64,000 nt of DNA from the NCBI RefSeq assembly GCF_003024605.1, contig NZ_PYJQ01000009.1, forward strand, positions 620,001-684,000, in the 5' to 3' direction. A program made the position numbers and the translations under genes. This document shows, in pieces, positions 55,871 to 63,836 of this stretch (positions are counted from its first letter, which is position 1; each line of letters starts with the position of its first letter). The notes under the pieces were generated by a model that worked only from the letters and a program-made list of their open reading frames with translations, was not told the DNA's origin and did not search any database. The stretch is from Rhizobium sp. JAB6. Lineage in GTDB: Bacteria > Pseudomonadota > Alphaproteobacteria > Rhizobiales > Rhizobiaceae.

Positions 55871-56206
55871 TCAATAATCCATGTCGGGTGCATAAAAGCA
55901 ACGCGGTGTATTCTCGTCCGGGAACAGACAGAGATGATAAGCTCCATCGGGCGAACGCATCGTTTTCTGCTGCGGCAGATTAAAGATATGTGCGTGCGTT
56001 ATGTAGCGATGATCGCCGGGATTGAGCGTCACTCGGTAGCCGCCGGGTACAATGGTGACCGTACGTGAGGGAATCATCTCGCAATCGCCCGTCTTGCTGT
56101 CGCCATTGCAACAATACGGGTCGTAGGACCAGCCGGAGGGCGCCTCGTGCGCCAGGGCGAAGGCTGCGGAGAGGAGAAAAAATACGAACGTCAGAATACC
56201 ACGCAT
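55871..56206 (-). CDS. Small secreted protein with conserved cysteines, function unknown
   Basis: A 111-residue protein with a signal peptide (ILTFVFFLLSAAFALAHEAP). The mature part is cysteine-rich (YDPYCCNGDSKTGDCEMIPS, LCLFPDEN, RCFYAP). Periplasmic or extracellular location with disulfides is likely. ATG 56206 has GGAG 8 bases upstream. It is convergent with LysR, with stop codons 3 bases apart. I recognise the type as common in Rhizobiales but know no function. Confidence 0.65.
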   Translation of the reverse strand: MRGILTFVFFLLSAAFALAHEAPSGWSYDPYCCNGDSKTGDCEMIPSRTVTIVPGGYRVTLNPGDHRYITHAHIFNLPQQKTMRSPDGAYHLCLFPDENTPRCFYAPDMDY

Positions 56207-56421
56207 GGGCAATTCTCCGTCGAAAAAATAGACGGCTGCCGCGGACACGGCCCGCTCCAAGCAGCCAAGGGCATTTTATTAAAAAACTGCCATAATCTGA
56301 TCTAATGCGCCCTCGGCGCTAGACAAGACCGCGGCTTTTTACCGGCACATCAAACACCCCTCTTCCATCCGCTCTCAACATTCTGCAAGGTACCGAGTCG
56401 GAGGAAGAAAAGGGGAACTGA

Positions 56422-57660
56422 ATGTATGAATACGCCATAACGTGGGAATGGCTGGCCTTTGCCGCCCGCTGGTTCCACGTCATAACCGCCATTGCCTGGA
56501 TCGGTTCGTCTTTCTACTTCATCGCGCTCGATCTCGGACTGGTGAAGCGCCCGCATCTGCCGCCCGGCGCCCATGGCGAGGAATGGCAGGTTCACGGCGG
56601 CGGCTTCTATCATATTCAGAAATATCTCGTCGCCCCCGCGCAGATGCCGGAGCACCTGACCTGGTTCAAATACGAGAGCTATTTCACCTGGCTTTCCGGC
56701 TTTCTGATGCTGTGCATCGTCTATTACGGCGGCGCCAACCTCTTCCTGATAGATCGGCACGTGCTCGATGTCAGCGTTCCCGTCGCGATCCTGATTTCGC
56801 TCGCCTCGCTCGCTGGCGGCTGGATCATCTATGACCTGCTCTGCAAGTCGCCGCTCGGCAGCAATACCTGGGGATTGATGATCGTGCTTTACGCGGTCCT
56901 GGTCTTCATGGCTTGGGGCTACACGCATCTCTTCACCGGCCGCGCCGCCTTCCTGCATCTCGGCGCCTTCACCGCAACGATCATGTCGGCCAACGTCTTC
57001 ATGATCATCATCCCCAACCAGAAGATCGTCGTCGCCGATCTCATTGCCGGCCGCACGCCCGACCCGAAATACGGCCGCATCGCCAAGCAGCGCTCCCTGC
57101 ACAACAACTACCTGACGCTGCCCGTCATCTTCTTCATGCTGTCGAACCACTATCCGCTGGCCTTCGGCACGCAGTTCAACTGGATTATTGCAGCGCTGGT
57201 GTTCCTGATGGGCGTCACCATCCGTCACTGGTTCAACACGACGCATGCGCGCAAAGGCCGCCCGACCTGGACCTGGATCGTCACAGTCGTCCTCTTCATC
57301 GTCATCATGTGGCTTTCGACCGTTCCAAAGGTGCTGACCGGCGAAAAAGAAGCCAACGCTGTCTCGCCTGCCTTCCAGCAATTCGCCTCCGATGCGCATT
57401 TTCCGGCGGTCAAGCAGATGATCTCGGCGCGGTGCTCCATGTGCCATGCGTCCGAACCCCTCTATGAGGGGATTGTCCGCCCGCCGAAGGGTGTAACGCT
57501 GGAAAATGACGCGGAAATCGCTATGCATGCCCGGGAGATCTATATCCAGGCGGGCCGCAGCCATGCCATGCCGCCCGGCAACGTCACCGACGTCACGCCG
57601 GAGGAACGCAAGCTGCTGGTTGCCTGGTTCGAAAGCTCCATCGGAGAAAAGAGCCAATGA
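56422..57660 (+). CDS. puuD: Membrane urate oxidase with cytochrome c domain (PuuD)
   Basis: A 412-residue protein. It has about eight or nine N-terminal membrane helices (starting WLAFAARWFHVITAIAWIGS) fused to a C-terminal periplasmic cytochrome c domain with the heme site RCSMCHASEPLYEG. PuuD-type urate hydroxylases oxidise urate to 5-hydroxyisourate and pass electrons to the respiratory chain, unlike soluble oxygen-dependent uricase. It forms an ATGA-overlapping pair with guaD, and uraH downstream uses its product. Confidence 0.93.
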   Translation: MYEYAITWEWLAFAARWFHVITAIAWIGSSFYFIALDLGLVKRPHLPPGAHGEEWQVHGGGFYHIQKYLVAPAQMPEHLTWFKYESYFTWLSGFLMLCIVYYGGANLFLIDRHVLDVSVPVAILISLASLAGGWIIYDLLCKSPLGSNTWGLMIVLYAVLVFMAWGYTHLFTGRAAFLHLGAFTATIMSANVFMIIIPNQKIVVADLIAGRTPDPKYGRIAKQRSLHNNYLTLPVIFFMLSNHYPLAFGTQFNWIIAALVFLMGVTIRHWFNTTHARKGRPTWTWIVTVVLFIVIMWLSTVPKVLTGEKEANAVSPAFQQFASDAHFPAVKQMISARCSMCHASEPLYEGIVRPPKGVTLENDAEIAMHAREIYIQAGRSHAMPPGNVTDVTPEERKLLVAWFESSIGEKSQ

Positions 57661-58964
57661 CTACCCTTCTGCGCGGCCGCCTGCTTTCCTTCAAGCGCCT
57701 GCCGCAAGGCCTCGATGATACCAACAGCTACGCCTATGAAAGCGATGGCGGTCTGCTGGTCGAAAACGGCCTGATCGTCGCGACCGGCCCCTATGCCGAT
57801 ATCAAGGCGCAGGCGCCGAAAGGTGCAACCGAAATCGACCATCGGCCGCATCTGATCCTGCCCGGCTTCATCGACATGCACCTGCATTTCCCTCAGATGC
57901 AGGTCATCGCCTCTTACGCCGCCAATCTCCTGGAATGGCTGAACACCTATACTTTCCCCGAGGAATGCCGCTTCGTGGAAAGCGCGCATGCGCAGCGTAT
58001 CGCCAGGCATTTCTACGACGAGATGATCCGCCACGGTACGACGACGGCGGTAGCCTATTGCTCGGTTCACAAGACCTCCGCCGACGCCTATTTTGCCGAA
58101 GCCATGCGCCGCAACATGCGCGTGGTCGGCGGCAAGGTGATGATGGATCGCAACGCCCCGCAGGGTCTGCTCGATACGCCCGAGATGGGCTATGACGAGA
58201 CCCGGCAGGTCATCGCCGACTGGCACGGCAAGGGCCGCAACCACGTTGCCATCACGCCGCGCTTTGCCATCACCTCGACGCCGGCGCAGATGGAGGCGAC
58301 CGCCGCGCTTGCCCGCGAATTCCCAGAGCTGCACATTCAGACGCATCTTTCCGAGAACGATGACGAGATCAAGTTCACCTGCGAGCTCTATCCGGACGCG
58401 ATCGACTATACCGATATCTATGCCCGCTACGGGCTGCTTGGCCCAAAGAGCCTGTTCGGCCATGCGATCCACCTTTCCGATCGTGAGGCCGATGCCATGA
58501 GCGAAGCCGGCGCGGTCGCCGTCCACTGCCCGACCTCGAACCTCTTTCTCGGCTCCGGTCTCTTCCCGCTGAAGGCGCTGGCGCGCCGCGAGAAGCCCGT
58601 TCGCATCGGCGTCGCCACCGATATCGGCGGCGGCTCCAGCTATTCCATGCTGCGCACCATGGATGAGGCCTACAAGATCCAGCAGCTGCTCGGCGAACGC
58701 CTGAATCCGCTGGAAAGCTATTATTACATGACCCGAGGGAATGCTGAGGCCCTTTCCCTCGTCGACAAGATCGGCACGCTCGATGCCGGCACCGAAGCCG
58801 ATCTTATCGTCCTTAACGCCGCCGCAACGCCGGCCATGGCGCTGAAGATGGAGGTGACGAAAAGCCTCACCGAAGAGCTGTTCCTGCTGCAGACGATGGG
58901 CGACGATCGCGCCGTCGTCGAAACCTATGTTGCCGGAAAGCCGATGAAATCGATCCTGCAATGA
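57657..58964 (+). CDS. guaD: Guanine deaminase
   Basis: A 435-residue amidohydrolase that converts guanine to xanthine. The zinc-site motif is PGFIDMHLHFPQMQV. Further ligands lie in QTHLSENDDEI and FGHAIHLSD, and the catalytic Asp is in GVATDIGGGSSYSM. Length and motif order fit bacterial GuaD. It is translationally coupled to puuD and precedes an alpha-hydroxy-acid oxidase gene by 47 bases. Confidence 0.95.
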   Translation: MTTLLRGRLLSFKRLPQGLDDTNSYAYESDGGLLVENGLIVATGPYADIKAQAPKGATEIDHRPHLILPGFIDMHLHFPQMQVIASYAANLLEWLNTYTFPEECRFVESAHAQRIARHFYDEMIRHGTTTAVAYCSVHKTSADAYFAEAMRRNMRVVGGKVMMDRNAPQGLLDTPEMGYDETRQVIADWHGKGRNHVAITPRFAITSTPAQMEATAALAREFPELHIQTHLSENDDEIKFTCELYPDAIDYTDIYARYGLLGPKSLFGHAIHLSDREADAMSEAGAVAVHCPTSNLFLGSGLFPLKALARREKPVRIGVATDIGGGSSYSMLRTMDEAYKIQQLLGERLNPLESYYYMTRGNAEALSLVDKIGTLDAGTEADLIVLNAAATPAMALKMEVTKSLTEELFLLQTMGDDRAVVETYVAGKPMKSILQ

Positions 58965-59011
58965 GGCAATCCGAACCCGCCGCACGATAATCTTTCAGAG
59001 GGCAGATAGCC

Positions 59012-60178
59012 ATGACCGCGCCGCTTACCATCGCTGAACTGAAGACGCTTGCGCAGCGGCGCGTGCCGAAAATGTTCTTCCAATATGCCGATTCCGGCTC
59101 CTGGACGGAATCAACCTATCGCGCAAACGAGGCTGATTTCGCCAAGATCAAGCTGCGCCAGCGCGTCTTCGTCGACATGTCCGACCGATCGCTTGCAACC
59201 ACCATGGTCGGCCAGAAGGCCTCGATGCCGGTGGCGCTCGCGCCCACCGGCCTCACCGGCATGCAGCACGCCGATGGCGAGATGCTGGCGGCGCGGGCGG
59301 CGGAGGAATTCGGCATCCCCTTCACGCTCTCGACGATGAGTATCTGCTCGATCGAGGACATCGCCTCGGTGACGAAGCAGCCCTTCTGGTTCCAGCTCTA
59401 CGTGATGAAGGACCGCGATTTCGTCCTGAACCTGATCCATCGCGCCAAGGCGGCGAAATGCTCGGCGCTGGTGCTGACGGCCGACCTGCAGATCCTCGGC
59501 CAACGCCACAACGACATTCGCAACGGGCTTTCGGCACCGCCGAAAATGACGATAAAGAACCTGTGGCAGATGGCAACCCGGCCCGGCTGGTGCATGAACA
59601 TGCTGAAGACCAAGCGGCATTCCTTCGGCAATATCATCGGCCATGCCAAGGATATTTCCGACATGACGACGCTGTCGCACTGGACACATTCGCAGTTCGA
59701 CCCCAAGCTTTCCTGGAGCGATGTCGCCTGGATCAAGGAGCAATGGGGCGGCCCGCTGGTCATCAAGGGCATTCTCGACGTCGAAGATGCCAAGGCGGCC
59801 GTCGATACCGGCGCAGACGCCATCATCGTCTCCAATCATGGCGGCCGGCAGCTCGACGGCGCCCATTCCTCCATCAGCATGCTGCCGCGGATCGTCGATG
59901 CCGTCGGCGACAGGATCGAGGTCCATATGGATGGCGGCATCCGTTCAGGCCAGGATGTGCTCAAGGCCATCGCGCTCGGCGCCAAAGGCACCTTCATCGG
60001 CCGCCCCTTTCTCTACGGCCTCGGCGCCATGGGCAAGGAAGGAGTAACGCTCGCGCTCGAGATCATCCGCAAGGAACTGGATATTTCCATGGCCCTTTGC
60101 GGCAAGCGGGATATCAACGCGGTGGATCGGTCGATTCTTGCTGAATTTAGTAGTGGAAGCGACATTGCAAAACTATAA
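59012..60178 (+). CDS. FMN-dependent alpha-hydroxy-acid oxidase/dehydrogenase (LldD-like)
   Basis: A 388-residue TIM-barrel flavoenzyme. It begins TIAELKTLAQRRVPKMFFQY. The active-site His and Arg are in VSNHGGRQLDGAHSS, and the FMN phosphate loop is in VHMDGGIRSGQDVLKAI. Such enzymes oxidise L-lactate, glycolate, mandelate or similar acids. Annotation usually says L-lactate dehydrogenase, but its position in the puuD-guaD unit suggests an acid from purine breakdown, such as glycolate. The 3' end overlaps yoeB convergently by 32 bases. Confidence 0.85.
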   Translation: MTAPLTIAELKTLAQRRVPKMFFQYADSGSWTESTYRANEADFAKIKLRQRVFVDMSDRSLATTMVGQKASMPVALAPTGLTGMQHADGEMLAARAAEEFGIPFTLSTMSICSIEDIASVTKQPFWFQLYVMKDRDFVLNLIHRAKAAKCSALVLTADLQILGQRHNDIRNGLSAPPKMTIKNLWQMATRPGWCMNMLKTKRHSFGNIIGHAKDISDMTTLSHWTHSQFDPKLSWSDVAWIKEQWGGPLVIKGILDVEDAKAAVDTGADAIIVSNHGGRQLDGAHSSISMLPRIVDAVGDRIEVHMDGGIRSGQDVLKAIALGAKGTFIGRPFLYGLGAMGKEGVTLALEIIRKELDISMALCGKRDINAVDRSILAEFSSGSDIAKL

Positions 60179-60413
60179 GGGTTTGCCGATCGCCTTCACC
60201 TTCAACTTTGTAAATCAGCCGATGCTCTTGCGTGATGCGACGTGACCATTGCCCTTTGAGTTGATTGCGCAGGGGCTCTGGTTTGCCGAGTCCCTCAAAA
60301 GGGTGGCGTAGCGCGTCCCGTAAAAGGTCGTTGATTCGAACGGCTATTTTACGGTCTCGTTCCTGCCAATATAGATAGTCTTCCCAAGCATGTGCGTGCC
60401 AGGCAAGCAACAT
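60147..60413 (-). CDS. yoeB: Txe/YoeB-family ribosome-dependent mRNA-cleaving toxin
   Basis: An 88-residue RelE-fold toxin. It closely follows E. coli YoeB: GLGKPEPLRNQLKGQWSRRI, EHRLIYKVE and the C-terminal CRFHY supply the catalytic Glu, Arg and His-Tyr end. YoeB cleaves mRNA in the ribosomal A site when free of antitoxin. Seven bases separate it from the antitoxin gene. Its last 32 bases overlap the end of the alpha-hydroxy-acid oxidase gene on the other strand. Confidence 0.93.
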   Translation of the reverse strand: MLLAWHAHAWEDYLYWQERDRKIAVRINDLLRDALRHPFEGLGKPEPLRNQLKGQWSRRITQEHRLIYKVEGEGDRQTLIVLQCRFHY

Positions 60414-60420
60414 GACGAGC

Positions 60421-60681
60421 TTACTTCGGATCGAGCAAATCGTGAGAAACGAGGTTCTTTCCCTCGTTTGCGTCGGTGATCGCTTCCATCAATCTCGCCG
60501 CATTTGACGGTGTCGACAGGACATGAAGCGTCTCGATGATTCCTTCATATTCTTCCTTGTCGATCAGAATGGCTGATGGCTTATCACGACGAACAATTTC
60601 CACGGCGACACGATCCTGCGCGACTTCATCAAGCAAGCTAGCAAGTTCATTTCGGGCTGCTGAAAACATGACCGTTCGCAT
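60421..60681 (-). CDS. yefM: Phd/YefM-family antitoxin
   Basis: An 86-residue antitoxin. The N-terminal Phd/YefM DNA-binding fold is seen in FSAARNELASLLDEVAQDRV followed by VRRDKPSAILIDKEEYEGI. The flexible C-terminus would wrap YoeB. It is the first gene of the pair and a repressor of its own promoter, where an exact GTAC-containing palindrome lies just upstream. Confidence 0.92.
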   Translation of the reverse strand: MRTVMFSAARNELASLLDEVAQDRVAVEIVRRDKPSAILIDKEEYEGIIETLHVLSTPSNAARLMEAITDANEGKNLVSHDLLDPK

Positions 60682-60700
60682 GTTATGCTCCTGTGCCTAC

Positions 60701-60724
60701 ACTTGTACAATAAATGGTACAAGT
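60701..60724 (-). promoter_or_regulatory. YefM-type operator of the toxin-antitoxin promoter
   Basis: ACTTGTAC (60701..60708) and GTACAAGT (60717..60724) are perfect 8-bp arms with an 8-base AT-rich centre, 20 bases before yefM. E. coli YefM binds palindromes with a TGTACA core; here TTGTACAA-like half-sites are clear. A TTGACT -35 lies a little upstream on the minus strand. Confidence 0.75.
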
Positions 60725-60844
60725 CCAACTTGAAGTCAAGGAACAACCCAACGCAGCCAAGCTGTCGCCAGGTCACTCGCCCACTCCTCGCGGTAGCCGA
60801 GGTCGTGTGGCAGAGATAGGCCTCATTCTGGTAAACCGCAAATC

Positions 60845-61201
60845 TCAGCTCCCGCGATAGGTGGAATAGCCGTAGGGCGAGATCAGCAGCGGCACGTGGT
60901 AATGCGCCGTCGTATCCGCAATGCCGAAGCGGATGGGTACGAGATCGAGAAAAGCCGGCTCCGGCAGCTTGGTGCCGCTGGCGCGCAGATAGTCCCCGGC
61001 CCGAAACAGCAATTCATAGGTACCTGCGACGAAGCTTTCGCCGACGAGGATTGGACCGCCATCCACGCGGCCGTCCGAGTTGGTCGTGACCGTCTTCACA
61101 TGCCTGCGGGCATCGCCTTCGATCCTGAAGAGATCGATCACCAGACCTTCGGCCGGCTTGCCCAGAGCGGTATCGAGTACATGAGTGGTCAGTCCCGTCA
61201 T
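60845..61201 (-). CDS. uraH: 5-Hydroxyisourate hydrolase
   Basis: A 118-residue transthyretin-like enzyme that hydrolyses 5-hydroxyisourate, the product of PuuD. The signature [15 protein letters not shown] at the start, the internal FFP-like strand and the C-terminal YSTYRGS tetrapeptide, which is diagnostic for the enzyme as opposed to transthyretin, are all present. The active-site His, Arg and Ser positions are kept. Its start overlaps the allA stop by 4 bases. Confidence 0.95.
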   Translation of the reverse strand: MTGLTTHVLDTALGKPAEGLVIDLFRIEGDARRHVKTVTTNSDGRVDGGPILVGESFVAGTYELLFRAGDYLRASGTKLPEPAFLDLVPIRFGIADTTAHYHVPLLISPYGYSTYRGS

Positions 61202-61698
61202 AGCGTCGGTGCTCCGATGATGAAGGGCGTGTCGAAGAAGTGCTCTTCCAGATTGTTTCCAGGCCCATCGCGATCCACGATAAGGAAATCGCTCGGCTCG
61301 TCGAGTGCCATCAGCGGATAATGCCAGACATTGACCCGATAGTTCACGCCTTGGTCGCCCCGCGCCAGGAAGACTTGCGGTCTGCCGGGCTTGCCGTTCT
61401 CATCCTCTGCGACAACGACGAGGAACGGCCGGCCGTTCAACGGCACGAAACATTGGCTGCCGAAGGGATGGCGCTCCATCATGTCGATCGAGAAGGGAAA
61501 GGCACGCGGCTGGCCGCGAAAGAGGTTCAGGATGACCCGCGCGCCCTCTCCGATAGCCTCGGCGCGGGACAAGGCATGGAAGCGCTCGGTCGTACCGCCG
61601 TTGATGAATCGCATGGTTGCCGGATCGGCCTCGATGACATCGCCGAACGGCGCGAATGCGGCCCTTGTCAAAGGATTGATATCGAGATGCTGTGTCAT
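61198..61698 (-). CDS. allA: Ureidoglycolate lyase
   Basis: A 166-residue cupin-like enzyme that splits ureidoglycolate into glyoxylate and urea, the last step of allantoin breakdown. It has [47 protein letters not shown] and [19 protein letters not shown], the standard AllA pattern. It is the first gene of the allA-uraH pair, coupled by ATGA. The enzymes between allantoate and ureidoglycolate are not in the window. Confidence 0.94.
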   Translation of the reverse strand: MTQHLDINPLTRAAFAPFGDVIEADPATMRFINGGTTERFHALSRAEAIGEGARVILNLFRGQPRAFPFSIDMMERHPFGSQCFVPLNGRPFLVVVAEDENGKPGRPQVFLARGDQGVNYRVNVWHYPLMALDEPSDFLIVDRDGPGNNLEEHFFDTPFIIGAPTL

Positions 61699-61705
61699 TG
61701 AATGA

Positions 61706-62068
61706 TTATTCGCCTTCCGCTCGCCAGTGGCGAATAGAGTCCAGTTGCAGGAGCAACTCCGGAAGAGATTTGTGAGCGATATCCCACAGGGTCGCCGGCT
61801 CGATGTCGAAGTACCCTTGCGTGATCCGATTCCGGAAGTCGCCCATCACATGCCAAGGCAGGTCGGGATGGTCAACGACAAACTCGGGATAATCCTCGGC
61901 AATGCGCGCGGCCACCTCGCCGATCAGCATGAGATTCATGCCGACGGCACGTTGCTTCTCAACATTCGTGGAGAACACCGCTTGATCAATTTCCCGGAGG
62001 AAAGGACCGGTTTCGGATGCAGCCTGCTGCATGCGTTCAAGGTAGGTAATCAGCCGATCCACGCTCAT
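61706..62068 (-). CDS. HepT/DUF86-family protein lacking the catalytic histidine
   Basis: A 120-residue helical HEPN-type protein. It follows the HepT pattern ([35 protein letters not shown]). HepT toxins carry an R-x4-6-H-x-Y motif, usually RNRxxHGY. Here the His codon is CAA (Gln), one base away from CAT/CAC. The partner MNT nucleotidyltransferase gene is missing. It may be an inactive remnant or a re-purposed HEPN protein. AAGGAAG precedes the ATG. It lies 7 bases before allA in transcription order and could be co-transcribed. Confidence 0.82.
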   Translation of the reverse strand: MSVDRLITYLERMQQAASETGPFLREIDQAVFSTNVEKQRAVGMNLMLIGEVAARIAEDYPEFVVDHPDLPWHVMGDFRNRITQGYFDIEPATLWDIAHKSLPELLLQLDSIRHWRAEGE

Positions 62069-62183
62069 GCCGGCTTCCTTTCGCCGGCAACACCCGTTTC
62101 CGTTACGATGACGCGCCTCTTGGCGTCACCAATCATCCGTCCGCTTCTATCTCTGTCCAATTCTTTCCGTGGCCCCATGGCTC

Positions 62184-62204
62184 AGTATCCCGCCGGGGGA
62201 TACT
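62184..62204 (-). promoter_or_regulatory. Palindrome upstream of the HepT-like gene
   Basis: AGTATCCC (62184..62191) and GGGATACT (62197..62204) are perfect 8-bp arms with a 5-base centre. They lie 116 bases before the HepT-like start and 5 bases before a short 37-codon frame (62178 to 62065) that ends in an ATGA overlap with it. Operator or hairpin; the use is unknown. Confidence 0.4.
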
Positions 62205-62296
62205 AGGCCATGAGTGAACCGAAAAACAGCGCATACATCAACGGGAAAACCCGCGCAGGGACAGACGCAGCAAGGATGCAGCCCAGAGGCCGAGCG

Positions 62297-62794
62297 TCAG
62301 GCTTCCGGCAGCATGGATTGTAGCCGCAGCAGAGCGATCTTTTCGACCTGCGCCGCCGCAGTCGCTAACTCCGCATCCCTGCCATTGTTTATCCGCGTTT
62401 CGAAGGCGGCGAGAATATCGTCCTTGCCGAGTCCCTTGACCGCGATGATGAAGGGAAAGCCGAATTTCGTCACATAGGCGGCGTTGAGTTCGGTGAACCG
62501 GGCGTGCTCCTCCGGGCTCAGCCGATCGAGCCCGGCACCGGCCTGCTCCTTGCGGCTATCCTCGGTCAGCTGGCCGGCAATCGCAAGGCGCCCGGCAAGA
62601 TCGGGGTGCGCCCGCAGCACGCCAAGTCGTTCCGCCTCGTTGGCTGCGCGGAAGGCCCGCACCAGCGCGGCATGCACGCCGCCGGAGGTCAACGGCTCAG
62701 CAATGGCGCCCTGATCGTAGGCGCGTTCGGCAACGAAGGGCGAATGTTCGAAGACGCCGCCGAAGCGGCTAACAAAATCATCCCGCGAGATCAT
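62297..62794 (-). CDS. uraD: OHCU decarboxylase
   Basis: A 165-residue enzyme that decarboxylates 2-oxo-4-hydroxy-4-carboxy-5-ureidoimidazoline to (S)-allantoin. The catalytic His is in LGVLRAHPDLAGRL, and GAGLDRLSPEEHARFTELNAA and FGFPFIIAVKG are the family signatures. ATG 62794 starts 1 base after the puuE stop, so the pair is coupled. An in-frame upstream ATG at 62887 lies inside puuE and adds unrelated residues. Confidence 0.95.
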   Translation of the reverse strand: MISRDDFVSRFGGVFEHSPFVAERAYDQGAIAEPLTSGGVHAALVRAFRAANEAERLGVLRAHPDLAGRLAIAGQLTEDSRKEQAGAGLDRLSPEEHARFTELNAAYVTKFGFPFIIAVKGLGKDDILAAFETRINNGRDAELATAAAQVEKIALLRLQSMLPEA

Positions 62795-62795
62795 G

Positions 62796-63719
62796 TTAGC
62801 GCGCGCCCCCGGGAAGATGATTCTCATACCAGTGGTTGGCGATTTCAATGCGCCTTGGAATCCAGACCTTGTCATGCTTCTGCACATATTCGATGAACCG
62901 ACGCAGCGCCGCGGCGCGGCCGGGGCGGCCGACGAGACGGCAATGCAAGCCCACGGACATCATCTTGGGACTGCCCTGCTTGCCCTCTTCATAGAGCGTG
63001 TCGAAGGCATCCTTGAGATAGGTGAAGAACTGATCGCCGGAATTGAAGCCCTGCGGCGTCGCAAAGCGCATGTCGTTGGTCTCAAGCGTATAGGGGATGA
63101 TCAGGAACGGCTTGCCGTTCAGACCATCGACCCAGAAAGGCAGATCGTCGGCGTAGGAATCGGAGGAATAGAGGAAGCCTCCCTCCTCCATGACGAGCCG
63201 TAGCGTATTGTCCGAGGGCTTGCCTTGATACAGGCCGTAAGGCCGCTCACCGGTAAGCTCGGTATGCAGCCGCACGGCCTCGAGGATATGCTTGCGCTCG
63301 AGATCCTCGGAAAAATCCTTGTATTCCAGCCAGCGGTAACCATGGCTCGCAATCTCCCAGCCCGCTTCCTTCATGGCGGCAACCGCTTCCGGATTGCGCG
63401 CCATCGCAAGCGTTACGCCATAGACGGTCGCCTGAACCTTGAGTTCGGTGAACATGCGCCACAGCCGCCAGAAGCCGGCGCGCGCACCATATTCGTAGAT
63501 CGATTCCATGTTGAGATTGCGCTGGTTCGGCCAGGAGGCTGCGCCGACGATCTCGGACAGCAGGTTTTCCGATCCGGGATCGCCGTCGAGAATGCAGCTT
63601 TCCCCGCCCTCTTCATAGTTGATCACGAACTGCACCGCGATGCGGGCGTCACCCGGCCATTTGGGATCAGGCGTGTTGCGGCCGTAGCCGATGAGATTAC
63701 GGGGATAGATTTCCGACAT
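62796..63719 (-). CDS. puuE: Metal-independent allantoinase PuuE
   Basis: A 307-residue polysaccharide-deacetylase-like enzyme that hydrolyses allantoin to allantoate. It starts YPRNLIGYGRNTPDPKWPG and has FVINYEEGGE, NLNMESIYEYGARAG and the GWEIASHGYRW motif. These distinguish PuuE from true sugar deacetylases. Together with uraD it forms a two-gene operon in minus orientation, next to allA and uraH in the same orientation. Confidence 0.95.
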   Translation of the reverse strand: MSEIYPRNLIGYGRNTPDPKWPGDARIAVQFVINYEEGGESCILDGDPGSENLLSEIVGAASWPNQRNLNMESIYEYGARAGFWRLWRMFTELKVQATVYGVTLAMARNPEAVAAMKEAGWEIASHGYRWLEYKDFSEDLERKHILEAVRLHTELTGERPYGLYQGKPSDNTLRLVMEEGGFLYSSDSYADDLPFWVDGLNGKPFLIIPYTLETNDMRFATPQGFNSGDQFFTYLKDAFDTLYEEGKQGSPKMMSVGLHCRLVGRPGRAAALRRFIEYVQKHDKVWIPRRIEIANHWYENHLPGGAR

Positions 63720-63836
63720 TGAAGCACCTTCTCTGATCGCGGAACGGTAGCATCCGCGCCGCGAAAGTCGAGACGGAAAATGGGAAAATCACTTTCGCTT
63801 CAAAGCGAGGTATTGGCGTGAACGCCATTCGCTAAT

